Part shown: one piece after another, positions 23,217-35,500 of the stretch | How positions within the stretch are numbered: position 1 is the first letter of the stretch | How the letters are laid out: each line of letters opens with the position of its first letter | Source of the DNA: Pristionchus mayeri | Lineage: Eukaryota > Nematoda > Chromadorea > Rhabditida > Neodiplogasteridae | Assembly (NCBI GenBank): GCA_036245805.1 | Contig: BTRK01000001.1 | Location: 37,894,995 to 37,958,994 of the forward strand | Length of the DNA: 64,000 nucleotides | Direction: 5' to 3' | Notes under the pieces: model-generated | Database searches by the model: none | Told to the model about the DNA's origin: nothing | Seen by the model: only the letters and a program-made list of their open reading frames with translations | Made by a program: the position numbers and the translations under genes

Positions 23217-24177
23217 ATGCTTCCTCATCTTCTCATCTTCATGATTTTCTGCATATCGGAGACTCGAGTGAGATATTTATATTAATCCTCAAATTCTGAA
23301 ACCGCCTTCCGAAAGGATTGTCTGCAAAAAATCGTAATCTAATTCAGGCAGTGCATTCAAACTGCACCTCGGGTGCCATCTGTGCCGATACAATTCGAGG
23401 CATTATGGCTCACATAGCGATTGAGGGCGATCTTGACAATGGAGAAAAGGCCGAAAAGCTTAAGAACAAACTCATAGCTCTGAATATGGGGTGAGCCGAC
23501 AGAAGTGCATCTCAAATAACCAGATGAATTCCAGCTTTTCATTCTATGCTATTGTATACGACGAGGGTCTGGAGGACAACTGTGTTGCGGGTGACAGAGT
23601 GAGCCACAAATTAACTGCATTTAGAACTCTAATTTTTTTGATACGTTGAGAAAACTCGATTAAGATATTGCGAAGAAAACATAATTAGTAAATTAAAAAC
23701 AAATTTCAGTATGTCGCTTTACACGGAGTTGGCAAATGCAGCATGGTCGCCTACTTCAGCACATCAGGAAAAACTCGCACCGTCACAGAGTATGAAATAC
23801 TCGATATTCATGCTGAGCTACAACGCACTAACCGAATCGATGGGTGAGGGGAATGTTTTAAATTCTAAAAATAATGGTTATTTATTTCTTTTCATATGAG
23901 CAATCGCTTCAAATATGCATTGATGTGCTCAAATTGGGCACCGAAAGACAGAAATTTCTACTATCTAGCCAACTGTCAGGCAAAACGGACTATAAACTAC
24001 TACTGCGATAAATTCATCTCGGACATCCCGAAAATCGGCTTCGTGGGCATTTTCAAAAACACAAACTCGTGGATCGTTCACGATGGTCACTCGAGGATTG
24101 GCCCGGGATCCTGGATTCTAGCCGATGCTGATCACACCGTTGAGGGATACGTCAAGTTCCTTCTCGCCTTTGACTGA
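23217..24177 (+). CDS. Unrecognised secreted Cys-containing protein
   Basis: Five exons join in phase: 23217-23267, 23348-23490, 23535-23598, 23710-23843, 23901-24177, giving 222 aa. The first exon, MLPHLLIFMIFCISETR, is a likely signal peptide. The mature part has scattered Cys residues: SNCTSGAIC, EDNCVAGD, VGKCSMV, LMCSNW, ANCQAKR and NYYCDKF. The C-terminal part contains IPKIGFVGIFKNTNSW and ADADHTVEGYVKFLLAFD. I recognise no family. The last acceptor (CATATGAG) is weaker than usual, and the earlier ones are good TTCAG sites. The gene lies wholly inside the right arm of the inverted duplication; a deleted relic is in the left arm at 21997-22065. The open frame, signal peptide and splice sites argue for a functional gene, but expression is unknown. 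Confidence 0.6.
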
Positions 24178-24274
24178 TGGCTTTGCTTGTTCTCTTCACC
24201 CTCTTCGCTTTCCATCACAAGTGATAAAATATGACGCATCTGCTCCACATATCAATCACTCATTATGTCCTTAA

Positions 24275-24500
24275 AGTTACCGGACGAGGACGAAATTGAC
24301 CCCTATTTTTTGTCCTTCATCGAATAGCCGGTGACTGAATTAGTTGAGAATGAATATACAAAAATGCTAAAAATCAATAATAGCCTCAAGAGAAAGCCGG
24401 AAATGATCAGCGTAATCCCGCGCTCTCTCACTTTTGCATACTCTCTCGTACACGCGACGAGATCAGGGTCAGATCAGGGTTTCGTCCTCGTCCGGTAACT
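24275..24500. mobile_element. TTAA-flanked (piggyBac-like) short element, right-arm copy
   Basis: Inverted counterpart of 21642-21868, also flanked by TTAA on both sides, with ends AGTTACCGGACGAGGACGAA and its inverse. It is non-coding. Confidence 0.7.
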
Positions 24501-24869
24501 TTAACAAAATTAGAGGGTGACCGCAATGAGAAATCTTTCTTAACTGTTAATGACCTTCGAAAACGGGATACAAATTGAAATCAGCGTGATAAATTACCCA
24601 TGGTGGAATGGTTTGTTGGGATTGAACGGTCACTTTCAGTTTTGTACCCCTTGGAGAGGAGAGAGAAAGATCACACCTTATGTCTACGTACTAGAGGGAG
24701 GGAGGGGAGTGATAAATGGACTTTTTTCTACTCACGATAAATAATTTCTGCAAAAGAGATGATTTGCTTCCATCAACCCTCTTCCGTGCCCAAGCGATTT
24801 TAAACATTTTCGCACCCACATTCATCATATCATGATAGACGGATGAGTAGACTCGTATAGCCAGGCTGA

Positions 24870-24956
24870 CGCTAGGTCGGATGAGAACTATGACGTAATT
24901 CCGCCTTTCATACATCAAATACGGCATGACGTCATAGTTCTCATTCGAACTAGTGC
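24870..24956. repeat. MITE family A, copy 2 (right arm)
   Basis: Inverted copy of 21187-21272, with GCTAGGTCGGATGAGAACTA at one end and CATTCGAACTAGTGC at the other. Confidence 0.85.
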
Positions 24957-25046
24957 CGCCAGGCTACAAGGGGACTGGAAATCTCCCTCACCCCCCCCCC
25001 CCACTCCATTTCCTCTTCCTCCCACCACCTACCCCCACCTCTGCAT

Positions 25047-26547
25047 CTCTATCCGCTCTCGTCTCCTCTGCGTCACTGCCGCGTGTCGCTCTCGTTTCTC
25101 TCATCTCTCTCATCTCTGCCTGTTCCTTCTCCGATCGCGCATTTTCAAACGCACAGTGATGACTTTCCAATCATTTCTCGATCTGTTGACCCAACCATTT
25201 CTTTTGGTTATTGTTCATACGAAAAGGATGCAGCCCTAGCCGGAAGAAGAAAGAATTAAGAATAAATTCTAAGAATTTATGCGATTTTAACTGTGATTGT
25301 CGCGATTTTTCCTTAATTTCCCTAATTTCCACCCATTTTCTACTTCAAATTTTCAGAAATGAGGCTCAGCCTTCAGGAAACCGAGCTTCTGGAGTGGATG
25401 CCGAGGCTGACGTTTTCTCATCGATAAATGGTACATTTGATCCGGATTCCTCTTCCTTCATTACCCAAAATGATGGCAATGCGACTTTAGTAGCACTCAG
25501 CATGCACTCAATATGTTCGGAGTATCGGGCCAGACCTGACTTTGAAACTACATATTCTGATGCAGGCACTCACTCAAGATAAACAACCATCCCGCTCAAG
25601 GAGATGCCTAGTGCTGCTGCGTGTGATGACGTCATTAAGGAAGACTGCGCCAAAAATCATACGCCAAAGGTCATCAATTATAACCACTGTTGCAAAATGA
25701 TCATGTTCGACAGCACCTGCGCATTTTGGAATGAATCATTTCGGGATTTCGGTCTTCAGAGAAAGAAAAGGGGACCGAAGAAGGGAATGGAACGCTGTAG
25801 CAAACAAATTGATAATTAGAACATGAGAAAGCGCAATTATAGAAAATTAATATTTCCAGGCTGCCCTCCGAAATCGTGTATGATATGCATAAGAGAGATC
25901 AGACTGGGACAGATGGGGATCCGTAATGAATCAAATGGTGAGCATTATTTGCAATGGGAAAGGCTAGAATGTAAAGGCGGTAGTCCGATGAGTTAGTGCA
26001 CGCTTGTCCCAATCGTGACTAGGAATCGATTCCTTCCACTATGTCTAACGATAATGTTAATTCCAAAACTCGAAAGTGAAGATGTGTGAAAAATAACGAA
26101 AATATATTGGATCTAGCTTTGCTCCGTTAGCAAAAAATGAAAGCGGTGTAGCGCCGAGAATCTTTTTTTGCCCCGGAAATTGAATTCTTTTTCAGGATCA
26201 ACTGATTCGTCGCTAAAGTCTTGACAGATGAATCACAACGCGATTTCAAGAATGCACTAGGGATGCTCACCGTTCAAAATTCAGGTTTCTAACCGGTTTG
26301 ATAAGAAGTTTTGCTGTCACTTTTAATTTAAAATCTTGTCGTATCTTCTCTCTTTCATGTTATTCCTTGTATTATTGTGATTTGTATGTTTTAATAGCAT
26401 AAAACCGTATGAAATTGATGCGAAGATGTTGGAAAAATAGGAAAGAGTTGCACGTCTCTGTGTGAAATATCTCATATCGGTGCAACTAACCGAATTTCAG
26501 TGAATTATTATTTTCCATTACATTAAAATTAATCCTCCATTAAAGAG
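25047..26547. other. Intergenic region upstream of mtk-1, with weak coding signals
   Basis: About 1.5 kb with no certain gene. Possible exons are listed separately at 25364-25937. The remainder is AT-rich and should include the mtk-1 promoter just before 26548. Confidence 0.4.
25364..25937 (+). CDS. Possible Cys-containing gene fragment, unknown
   Basis: Three adjacent open segments on the plus strand: 25364-25582 (contains DADVFSS-like Ser/Asp-rich sequence and DGNATLVALSMHSICSEY), 25604-25819 (starts MPSAAACDDVIKEDC, has YNHCCKMIMFDSTC and the basic RKKRGPKKGME), and 25860-25937 (CCPPKSCMICIREIRLGQMG after TTCCAG). The paired Cys and the basic stretch are more gene-like than chance, but I could not build a single phase-consistent model or find a start. 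It may be a decayed gene beside the duplication. Confidence 0.25.
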
Positions 26548-29500
26548 ATGAAGAGGTCCAAGTCCTCCTGCAGTCTGCGGCCGCTTACAGATGATAAGTT
26601 GAGGTGAGTAACCCGAACGAAAATATCAGATGAAGAGCACTAAAAATTTCATAAATACAGGAATGCGTCATCATATTATGGTTAAATTTCATGACAGAAT
26701 CGGCACTAGGTCGGATGATAACCTACCGGATGATAACCGAAAAAGGACCCTTCTGTAGAACTTTCACAGTAGGCTCCCAAAGTGTCAAAAATGCTTCTGT
26801 GAAAGTTCTACAGAAGGGTCCATTTTTTGGTTATCATCCGACGGTGACCATTCAACCTAGCGTCGGGTTCTTAGAAGACTAGCAAAATCCGCTGTTACAT
26901 CATATCCCTATGCAGGAAGGAGGAGTCGAAGAAGGTGCTTGCGTACTCGCGGCCAAAATATCGAGGACGGTTCAGCTTGAATAAAAATGAGAGCAGCAAG
27001 AATTCGAAGAGGAATCTGCAATTGATGGTGCAGGATGTGAGAGAGGAGGAGGTGGAGACGAAGGTAGTATTTGAGAACTTATTCGAAGATCAACGGCTGA
27101 AAATCTTTTTTTTAAAAGTATATTAAAATATTCAAGTGATTTTTTTCGAATTGAATGCCCATTGCGATGAATCTTAATCTCAATCTGATCTGAATCTGAA
27201 CATGATCGTTCAGAGGGAGCCCTTCCGCCTCTACAACTGCCTTCCCATCTCATGCAAGTGTCCATTCAAGAGGGAAAAGAACATCGAGAAGAACGGAGAG
27301 ATCCGAAAGTCGAATGAGGTAAGGACTACGCCGGATGAGAACGATGACGCCATGCCGCCTTGATACAGCAAAGGCGGCATGACGTCATAGTGACTTAGTG
27401 CCTAAGGATCCATTCCTTTTTGATTTAAATTATACACAAATTCATCCTGGCAGTAGACACAATAGTCCGGGATCATCATAGCGAATTTATTTGCCTAGTC
27501 AAGTGTCTTAAGGAGAATTGTCGATAAATCAATCAAATAATTTATATCACTCAACCAACATTCGACTCTTGCTCTTACAGGTAGTCGACGAGAGGGAGGA
27601 ACTACAACGATACCTCAAGTTCCTCATGCACGACCGGGGCAAGAACACGCACAATGTTGTGGTGATGAAGGAGCATGTGAGTTCATGAATTGAATCTAAC
27701 ATACGTATGTAAGGAATTCCCCAACCACGTGCACACAGCACGGGCGGTTTGAAGTCTCGCAACAGGCCATTGGTTTCGACGATAGGCTCTCGTTGCCACA
27801 TAAACGATGAGGTGGCACAGCCCGCTCTTGCGTGGAAAAATGCTTTACCTTTTATTCTTGAAAAAATATGGTTTCCAGAGATCAAGTAGCTCAGAAATTA
27901 ACCCCAATTTTTTCCATATTGCAGAAACCTACACTCAAAGCGCACAACGAGGAATATCTATTCGCAGATGTGCTCTGGCTCATTCTGAGGGCGAGATTCG
28001 ATGGAAAGTAAGCAATAGTGACTTATGAAATAGGAGCAATAGTCTCTCTCCATATCATACACTCTCTCGCTCACTCTGATCGACGAGAGAGCGTGTGGTT
28101 TGGAGAGAGTCAGACGATTCCTCTGAAATAGCTACAAAATGTAAATTCAGTATCGACGGAGGTGACGACGGGGCGATTCAGCAGAATCAGTCCGTCAATG
28201 AGCTGAGAGAGTCAAAGAAAGGCATCATCGACAAGGTTAATGCAACGCACAAATGACGACTCTAATCGAACATCTCAGTGCAATGGAAACATTTGTAAAT
28301 CTAGGTCCGAGGACTGGTGTTCGACTCGCCTCCCACAATGGACGCTTTCGATCCATCAAGGGAGTACATGGAATACCTGCGAGGGAGTAAGGACGCCATG
28401 GATGCCGTGCTAGAAGGTGAGCTACAAAGAGTTTGCAAAATATTCGTTAGCGTTTGAGAAATAAGTAGCCGTTGATTGTGCAATCTTGCTCGAGTAGTAT
28501 CATGCAATCAACATGTTTAGAGACGTTAGGTGTGCTGATCATATGATGTCTTTCGACATTAGATACACGAGAATTTTAAAACTGACCAGCATCCAAATTT
28601 CGCTCACCCTTTCACTTTTTCATACTCTGTGCTAGCTGTGTCATGATCAGTTCACATTCGTAAATTCAAACTATTTTCATGGATGCTGAGTAACTTTGAT
28701 TCACTGGAAAGATTATTCATTGCTCGGTGGCTGTTATATGAGAGCGTTTCCCTAAGAATCGAGGCAAGACTCGGCACAGCAAAAATATAGATTCTCTATA
28801 ACTCCGCTTCAGAATGGGCTGCCTTCGAGAGTCTGTTCCCGCATTCGAAGAGGCTAATGGAGCAGTGCCCCGCTGCAGTCAATCTCATCCCGCGAATCAC
28901 GCTACTCACAGCTGTCTCCAACACGATCACCGACTTGAATTCCAAGGTGAGTCATACTTGATTAATTACAATGTGAAAATGTAAGGGAAACTACGAAATG
29001 TGCATGACCAGCTCGTCAACGTTATTTATCTAAATTCCTGCAAACATCCTCACAATAAATAGATGCATTCTGCTTAAGCTTATTTTGCAATAGAAGTAGA
29101 AAGAGCGTACTCAATGGAACTCCTTTGCAGTTAGAGACGTTAGGTGTGTTGATTGGCGTGGAGAAGGAAGCGATGCCGACGCTCTCCAATCCCTCCTTCG
29201 AGTTCGACAATCTCAAGAGAGCAATCTCGGTTTTCGTCCGGAATAGCCTCACCCTCAAGGGAATGTCCAAGGTACGTGATTGCAGGGGGTGTATCACTTT
29301 AGTACTGGCTAATTTAGAACTCAACAGAAGGTGAACAATAAAGTGCTCCAAATTCACCAATGAGTTCAAAAACAAAGGGTTCTAAAGTGATACACCCCCC
29401 GTGATTGCATACATACGCATCTTCGTTCGCAGATGATCAATGTAATTATTGAATATGTTTTAAATTTGTATCTGAGAAAGCAAAAGTTGAAATATCCTTG

Positions 29501-32500
29501 TTTGAGATTCTGGGTCGCGTCTCTACCATTTGCGATTCATCGGTGGCCAAGGCCATCGAGCTGCTCAAGCTGCCTCCTCGCAGCTACGCTCACGCTGTCA
29601 AGAAGATCAGCAGAACTGTGAGTGAATTTAGCCATTTAATTGATTCAAATTTGCTTGGGCGAAAATTGATTGTGTATACACAATTAATGCAATCTCCATT
29701 ACAAACAAAAATCATAATTAAAAAGAAAAGAAGAGTAATTGGATAAAGTGGTGGCAGGACGGTATTCCGCCCATGTCAATCTACTCGGACATCGGCAAGT
29801 CAATGAGCATCCCCAATCCGCTTCCTCTCGTTGTGCTCATAGAGAGGATACGGCTGGCGCTGCTCGAGGAATGGTACTGCATTTATCATTATTGATCGGG
29901 CCTGTATCATTTTGGAACTCTTTGTTTTCGAACTCAGTGATGAATTTGGAACACTTTATTTTTCAACCTCTGTAGTGTTCTAAAATGATACAGCCCCTAT
30001 TGATCTACAGATCCTCAAAATAATTCAATTATTTGTAAGGATGTTATCATAATCTGAGCTGGCTCTCTTTTGGTTTATTGAGGAAGGGAGAGGGCGAATC
30101 ACACAGCAGAGATTTGGTCTGTTCAGGTTGTCTACTCGCGCGGATTCCTTCGACGCTCACGATGACTCGCTGACGATGGAGACGCTCATCGAGGATTCGC
30201 GGGATTCACTGCAACAGGTTTAGCGTGATCGCACTCTGTCTCCTGTCGACATTTGCAGCGATGTTGATCACTTGATTGATAAGTTGCTAGATTTCCTCAT
30301 TTCGGTAAAATGAGTGATTGACTAGCATTGGCGTATAGTGGGCGCACAAGATGATTGCACAAATGATTTCATTCGCTTTGGTTAATATCAATCAATAATG
30401 TTGAGGCGATCGCTCTACGAGGAGTGGTGATGGAAGAGCTGAGCAGCACGGGCGTCTGCCTGCCTCTCTCCACCACCTTCGACAACTTGGAATCGAAAGT
30501 GTTCGAGGTGGAGAATCAGAGGACACACCAAATGAAAACTATTGAACTGGCTAAAATTTCAGTAAAATAATATCCTCTCCCTTCATGTTAAATGAAATAT
30601 ACTTAAATGAAATATATAAAAAAGGACAAAAGGGTCGGCTGATATACAAAGGCATATATATTTTAAAGGGATGGTGACAAAGGAATTAATTTAAAAAATG
30701 AAATATACTCCTCTTGCAGAAGTACGTGTGGTACATTCGAATGTGGGTGGAGGCGTACTCCTCCGAGGGCAGGGATACATTGTATCTATTCGGAAGGATA
30801 GAGGTAAGAATACATTATCAGACCCTTCTGCTCTACTTCCTTATCGAGAGATAGTTTTCGAACCAATTAATCAATTAAGGTCGAATTGGGGAGAGCGATG
30901 GCCATAACTCGAGGCATCCCCGAAGCGAGTACGCAGCTGTTCAAGACCATGATGTGAGTAGTACTAGGTTATTGCCCTATAGCGGTCGTGATGCGTCATT
31001 CAGGTTTTACCTGTGAGTGAGGTTTTACCCGAGAAAGGTGCATTAAATCGAAATGCTATATCCAACAAATGCATTTTTACACAGGAACGTGAATAATGAG
31101 CGAGTCGCTGCTTGAGCCTCTCTGGGTATGAATAACTCACCATGTGTATTAGTACAATATCAGAATGGTGTGCACGGATCTGGTGCGACGGTGCATCGTC
31201 GAGGAGTGGCAGGCTGAGATAGCGCGAGTGAACGAAGAAGCTGCGACGTACGATCTACAGGGAGACAAGGACGAATACGGAGAGGAGATTGATGATGAGG
31301 ACGAGTCAGTAATTAATTAGCTAATTAACTAACTACCAGTTTACTAAAAAAAAGTTAACCTTACTTGCTTGAAGCGGCTTGTTCTATCACGACGATCCCT
31401 CAGTCCTCTACACATGCCGAAATTACAACTCGCTGCTGAGGAGTGTGCAGGACAGGCAAGGAATGCTTAATTATGTGTTCAAATATGATTTTTTCAAATA
31501 GTCATTAACAAATTAAATAATGAATAAATTATCAGGACGACACGAGTGCTGGCCATCATTAGGCAGGTGATCGAAGAGTGCAGGAACGGACTCCTCTTCA
31601 AGATAGATGACAGCTTGGAATCACTCTCGAATGAGCTGTCGAACTATTGCTTGGTGAGAAGAGAATTAGGGAAAGACCAACGTGTTATATAGATGTGTGC
31701 TATTATACATTTACGAACAATTAGGTAAACATATGATGTGGCGCATTTATGATAGTTCTTAGGATATTATTTAATTATTTGATACTAATTAATACTAATT
31801 AAGTATAATTAAGGTGGAATGGTCGGGGGACCACGACCTCTCGCTGCTAGTCGATTCAGCTTCCGTTGACGCTGGAAGAGTTGAGGAACTGATTGTCTCC
31901 ATGGCTGAGGGAAGGAAGATCAGAGAGGGTCCGATTATTAATCATTGTTTGTTTGATTTGTGTTTCTCTCATATTCTTTATTCACCAAGGTATGCATTAG
32001 ATGGGAAGTTTCAGGATGGGTATTTCGGGAACTATTTATTTTAAGGCGAGATTGTCATCTGTCCCGTTCTCCCCTTTTGGAACGGAAGAATCGTCAAGGT
32101 GAAGACCAAGGGAGGCCTAGACAAGATACTGAGATTTACCGTACCGCTTGTGGTTAGTTATTTGAAATTTGTTTTTGGTGTGTTTTCCTGAAAACGTTCT
32201 AATGTAGGAGAAAGTAGAGGGAAATTATCAATCAATTTACGCGCGTTCGGTTGATTCATGCCCGTAAATGGAAGAGAGAGAGAATCAGGGGAGAAAATGT
32301 AAAGCGATTTTTCAAATTGTACGGATTGTTCAGGTTGCAGCCTGCTTTTATTCTTCTCGTTCTCGTATACAGTTTATTTCCACTGATTTACCATTTTAGA
32401 AGGCATGGAACGTATTTACGTATATCATTCAAAAATAGGAAATCAAAAAAACCGATTATGCAAAAATGATTAACACGTGCCAGCCCTGTTAAATGACAGT

Positions 32501-35500
32501 TGCTTTTAGATAGTCATTCATAATTTTCATCCAAACCTAGCTCCCTCTTTTCCCTTGCAGAATGACCCCACTTCCATGCTCGTATGCGGAAAGATGAGAG
32601 AACGACTGCAGTCGATCGTGAAGCCGATGAGGATATGCTCCCATGAAGTACTCAATCAGGAGCTCATCAACTTCTCGGTCAGACTTTTTACTTAAGTTAT
32701 ACATATAATTACCAACAAAATGCGTATTAGACAAAAAAGTCTTTAGTGAGAACTTCGCTCCCTCTCCCGTTCACTTTCCCTATTTTAGTATGATCCTCAC
32801 AGATTATTCCAAATAACAATTGGCAAACATTTTAGAATTCCTGTAACTGAAGAGTGTCGTTTCAGAAAGAAATGCTGGAGCTATCCGGGACTCTCCATTC
32901 GTTTGTCACTAACCTGAGCGGGACATACTCATTCGCCGAGCTGTCGCCCCATCACATTCCTCCGTTCCGATTCACGATGATGCGAGGATTCGATCTGTGC
33001 ATGCATGTATGTTGTTATACTATTAATTGAAGTACTGCTTGTTTTCTTCATAAAGCCAAATGGGTGGACACCCACCCCTGCCCATCCATTCGGCCTTACG
33101 AAGAAAACAAGTAGTACTTCTACACCATGTCAGGAAAAAAAGTATACCCTTCTTACTATTAATTGATTAATTATGTTGGTTAATTGTCAGCTTGTAGGTG
33201 TATCGTGAACTCGCTCGATTGCTGGTCCAATCACAGCTGGAGTCTTACATGCTCGCATCGTGCAATCTGATCAGCGATTGGAGACGATTCCTGGAGCAGT
33301 CAAACCCGCATCCCTCCAAGGGAATCCCGCTATGGTGAGGATGGGGGCACTACGTCGGACGAGAACTATGACATCATGCCGCTTTTGACAAATCAAAGGC
33401 GGCATGCCGTCATAGTTCTCATCGGACCTAGTGCCGAGGATGAACCACCTCGATTCCGATCAAAAATATAAATATCAACGGGAATAAATCTTTCGAACCT
33501 ATTTTTGTCTCTCTTCAGTTTTCTTAGCTTCTGGGCATTTCTCTTCAGGGCAATGCCTGCCTTCACCTTCATCCAGACCGTATCGCACCCGTCCTTCACA
33601 GCTCTCCTCTCGCAAAAATCATTCGATGTTTGTTGATTTTAAGATGATTATATCTCATTTAAAATGATTTTTAATATTGTTTATAATTAAGAAAATGAAC
33701 TCGGACATTCGGGCATCGATGCAGTTGATACAGCGAAGTGAGGAGAAGGAACAACTGAAGGGAGAGGTAGTCTCCCCTCGGACGAAGAAGGAATCGAGAG
33801 GCGAGGGATTGAAGAGGGACGAGAAAATGATTCTCATTGCACAGAGCATGGACAAGTATGTGGACGATCGAATTAGGGTAAGTTTTAGTATATTCTCGGA
33901 ATAATAAGTTATAATAAGTTAATAATAAGTTATAATAATAAGTTATAATAATAATAAGTTATGGGAGGTAATGTTTACCAAGCGCACTGTTATATTCACT
34001 AATGTTTATCATTTCACCAACATCAGATGATAATACTATCAAATTAACGCATGATTACAAATTCGAATAATTCAGAAAGTGTTTCTCCTCGGCGATGAAG
34101 TGGTGAAGAACAGGGAGGAGTACACGGTGAAGAACTACATCGACCCGTACAGAAGAGCAGTGCCCTTCAAGTGGAGAATGATAGAGCAGATTGGTAAGTA
34201 GCACGGAATACCAGAGTACAGAGAAAGAGATACTACTCATTCCCAATGATTCTCTCTAGGGATTCTCTCTGAGCGAATATTTATGACATCATGCCAAGAA
34301 AAAAGGAAAGGTTAAATTAATGAAGAATGATTAAGGAAAAGGCAGCTACGGCGTGGTCTACAAAGCGGTTAGGGAAGACGGCAACGGACTTCTTGCAGTG
34401 AAAGTGATAAAGGTTCGAGCATTTTTTCTTTTGTTTCCAATCGGCGATATGAAGAATGTGGACAACTTAGGTGGAAAGAGAGCTGATCTCCGTGCTGGAA
34501 AGCGAAGTCGCTGTGATGAGGGACCTCAAGCACGTGAACCTGGTGGCCTATTATGGAGCGGAAGTGCGCGGGGTGAGTATTACATGACTAAAGAAAAAAT
34601 AAATATATTGACAATCTCATCAAATGACAATGTTTGCGTGAACAATTTTACAATGGGATTTTTTAAAAATTGTTTAATTTAAAAATATAAAAAAATATTT
34701 AAAATATTATTCAATTTTCAGGACGAAGTGCTGATCCTCATGGAGTTCTGCAGCGAGGGAACACTAGAGGAAATTTGCAAGGAACGCATGGACACGGCGT
34801 TGGTTAGAAAATTCACCAACTCTCTGCTGCAAGCCGTGACCTTCATTCATGCGCATCACGTGAGTCACATCATTGTTCTTATTGTCCTTCTCACTTCCTC
34901 TAGTGAGTAAAATAGCCACTGGGGTTTTAAATTTAAAAAAAATTTAAAAAAAGATTATGTCTTTCTTTCCCACTCTCTCGGACGGTTGAATAACGAGGAG
35001 TTGCAAACCGCTGTCGGGGTTTTCCATCTACCATCGCATTCCTGATTCATCATTCTGGATGAAATGGAATGAAGTCACTCTGTACAGAAGACGTTTCCTC
35101 CCCATCCTTTTCAATAACTCTATAACCACACGCCTACAACATGTATAAATCTATATATCTATTCCTCTTCAGATCGTCCATCGAGACATCAAGCCCGCGA
35201 ACATCTTCCTCTCCAGCTCTGCAGTTCTGAAGCTGGGCGATTTCGGGTGTGCCCGGCGGTTGCGAGGCACGGACACGGCTGTGGGCGAGCTCAAGCAAAC
35301 CGCAGGCACATTCAACTACATGGCTCCCGAGGTGAATGTTGCCTCTGAGCTTCGTTCATCCAATTCCAGATTACGCGGGAGGGTAGTGAGAGAATGAGAG
35401 TATTTCGAAAAAGAATGAACGGGGAAAGCGGTGTTTTCGTTCAGAGGGGGGGAAATTTACCACTTCTTCTGAAGGAAGGGACAGTTTAAAGTATCAAAAT

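Larger units (their letters stand above)
23022..25046 (+). repeat. Right arm of large inverted duplication (full-length copy)
   Basis: Inverted partner of 21094-22266. It holds, in order, an intact-looking gene (23217-24177), the TTAA element (24275-24500), a block matching the direct repeat (24597-24695) and a family A MITE (24870-24956). The outer end falls in a C-run followed by ACCCCCACCTCTGCA. Confidence 0.92.

Noticed and set aside
25970..26045. tRNA-like sequence (GATGAGTTAGTGC and GGAATCGATTCC arms)
   Set aside because: D- and T-arm-like words are present but the acceptor stem does not pair and no proper anticodon stem is seen.
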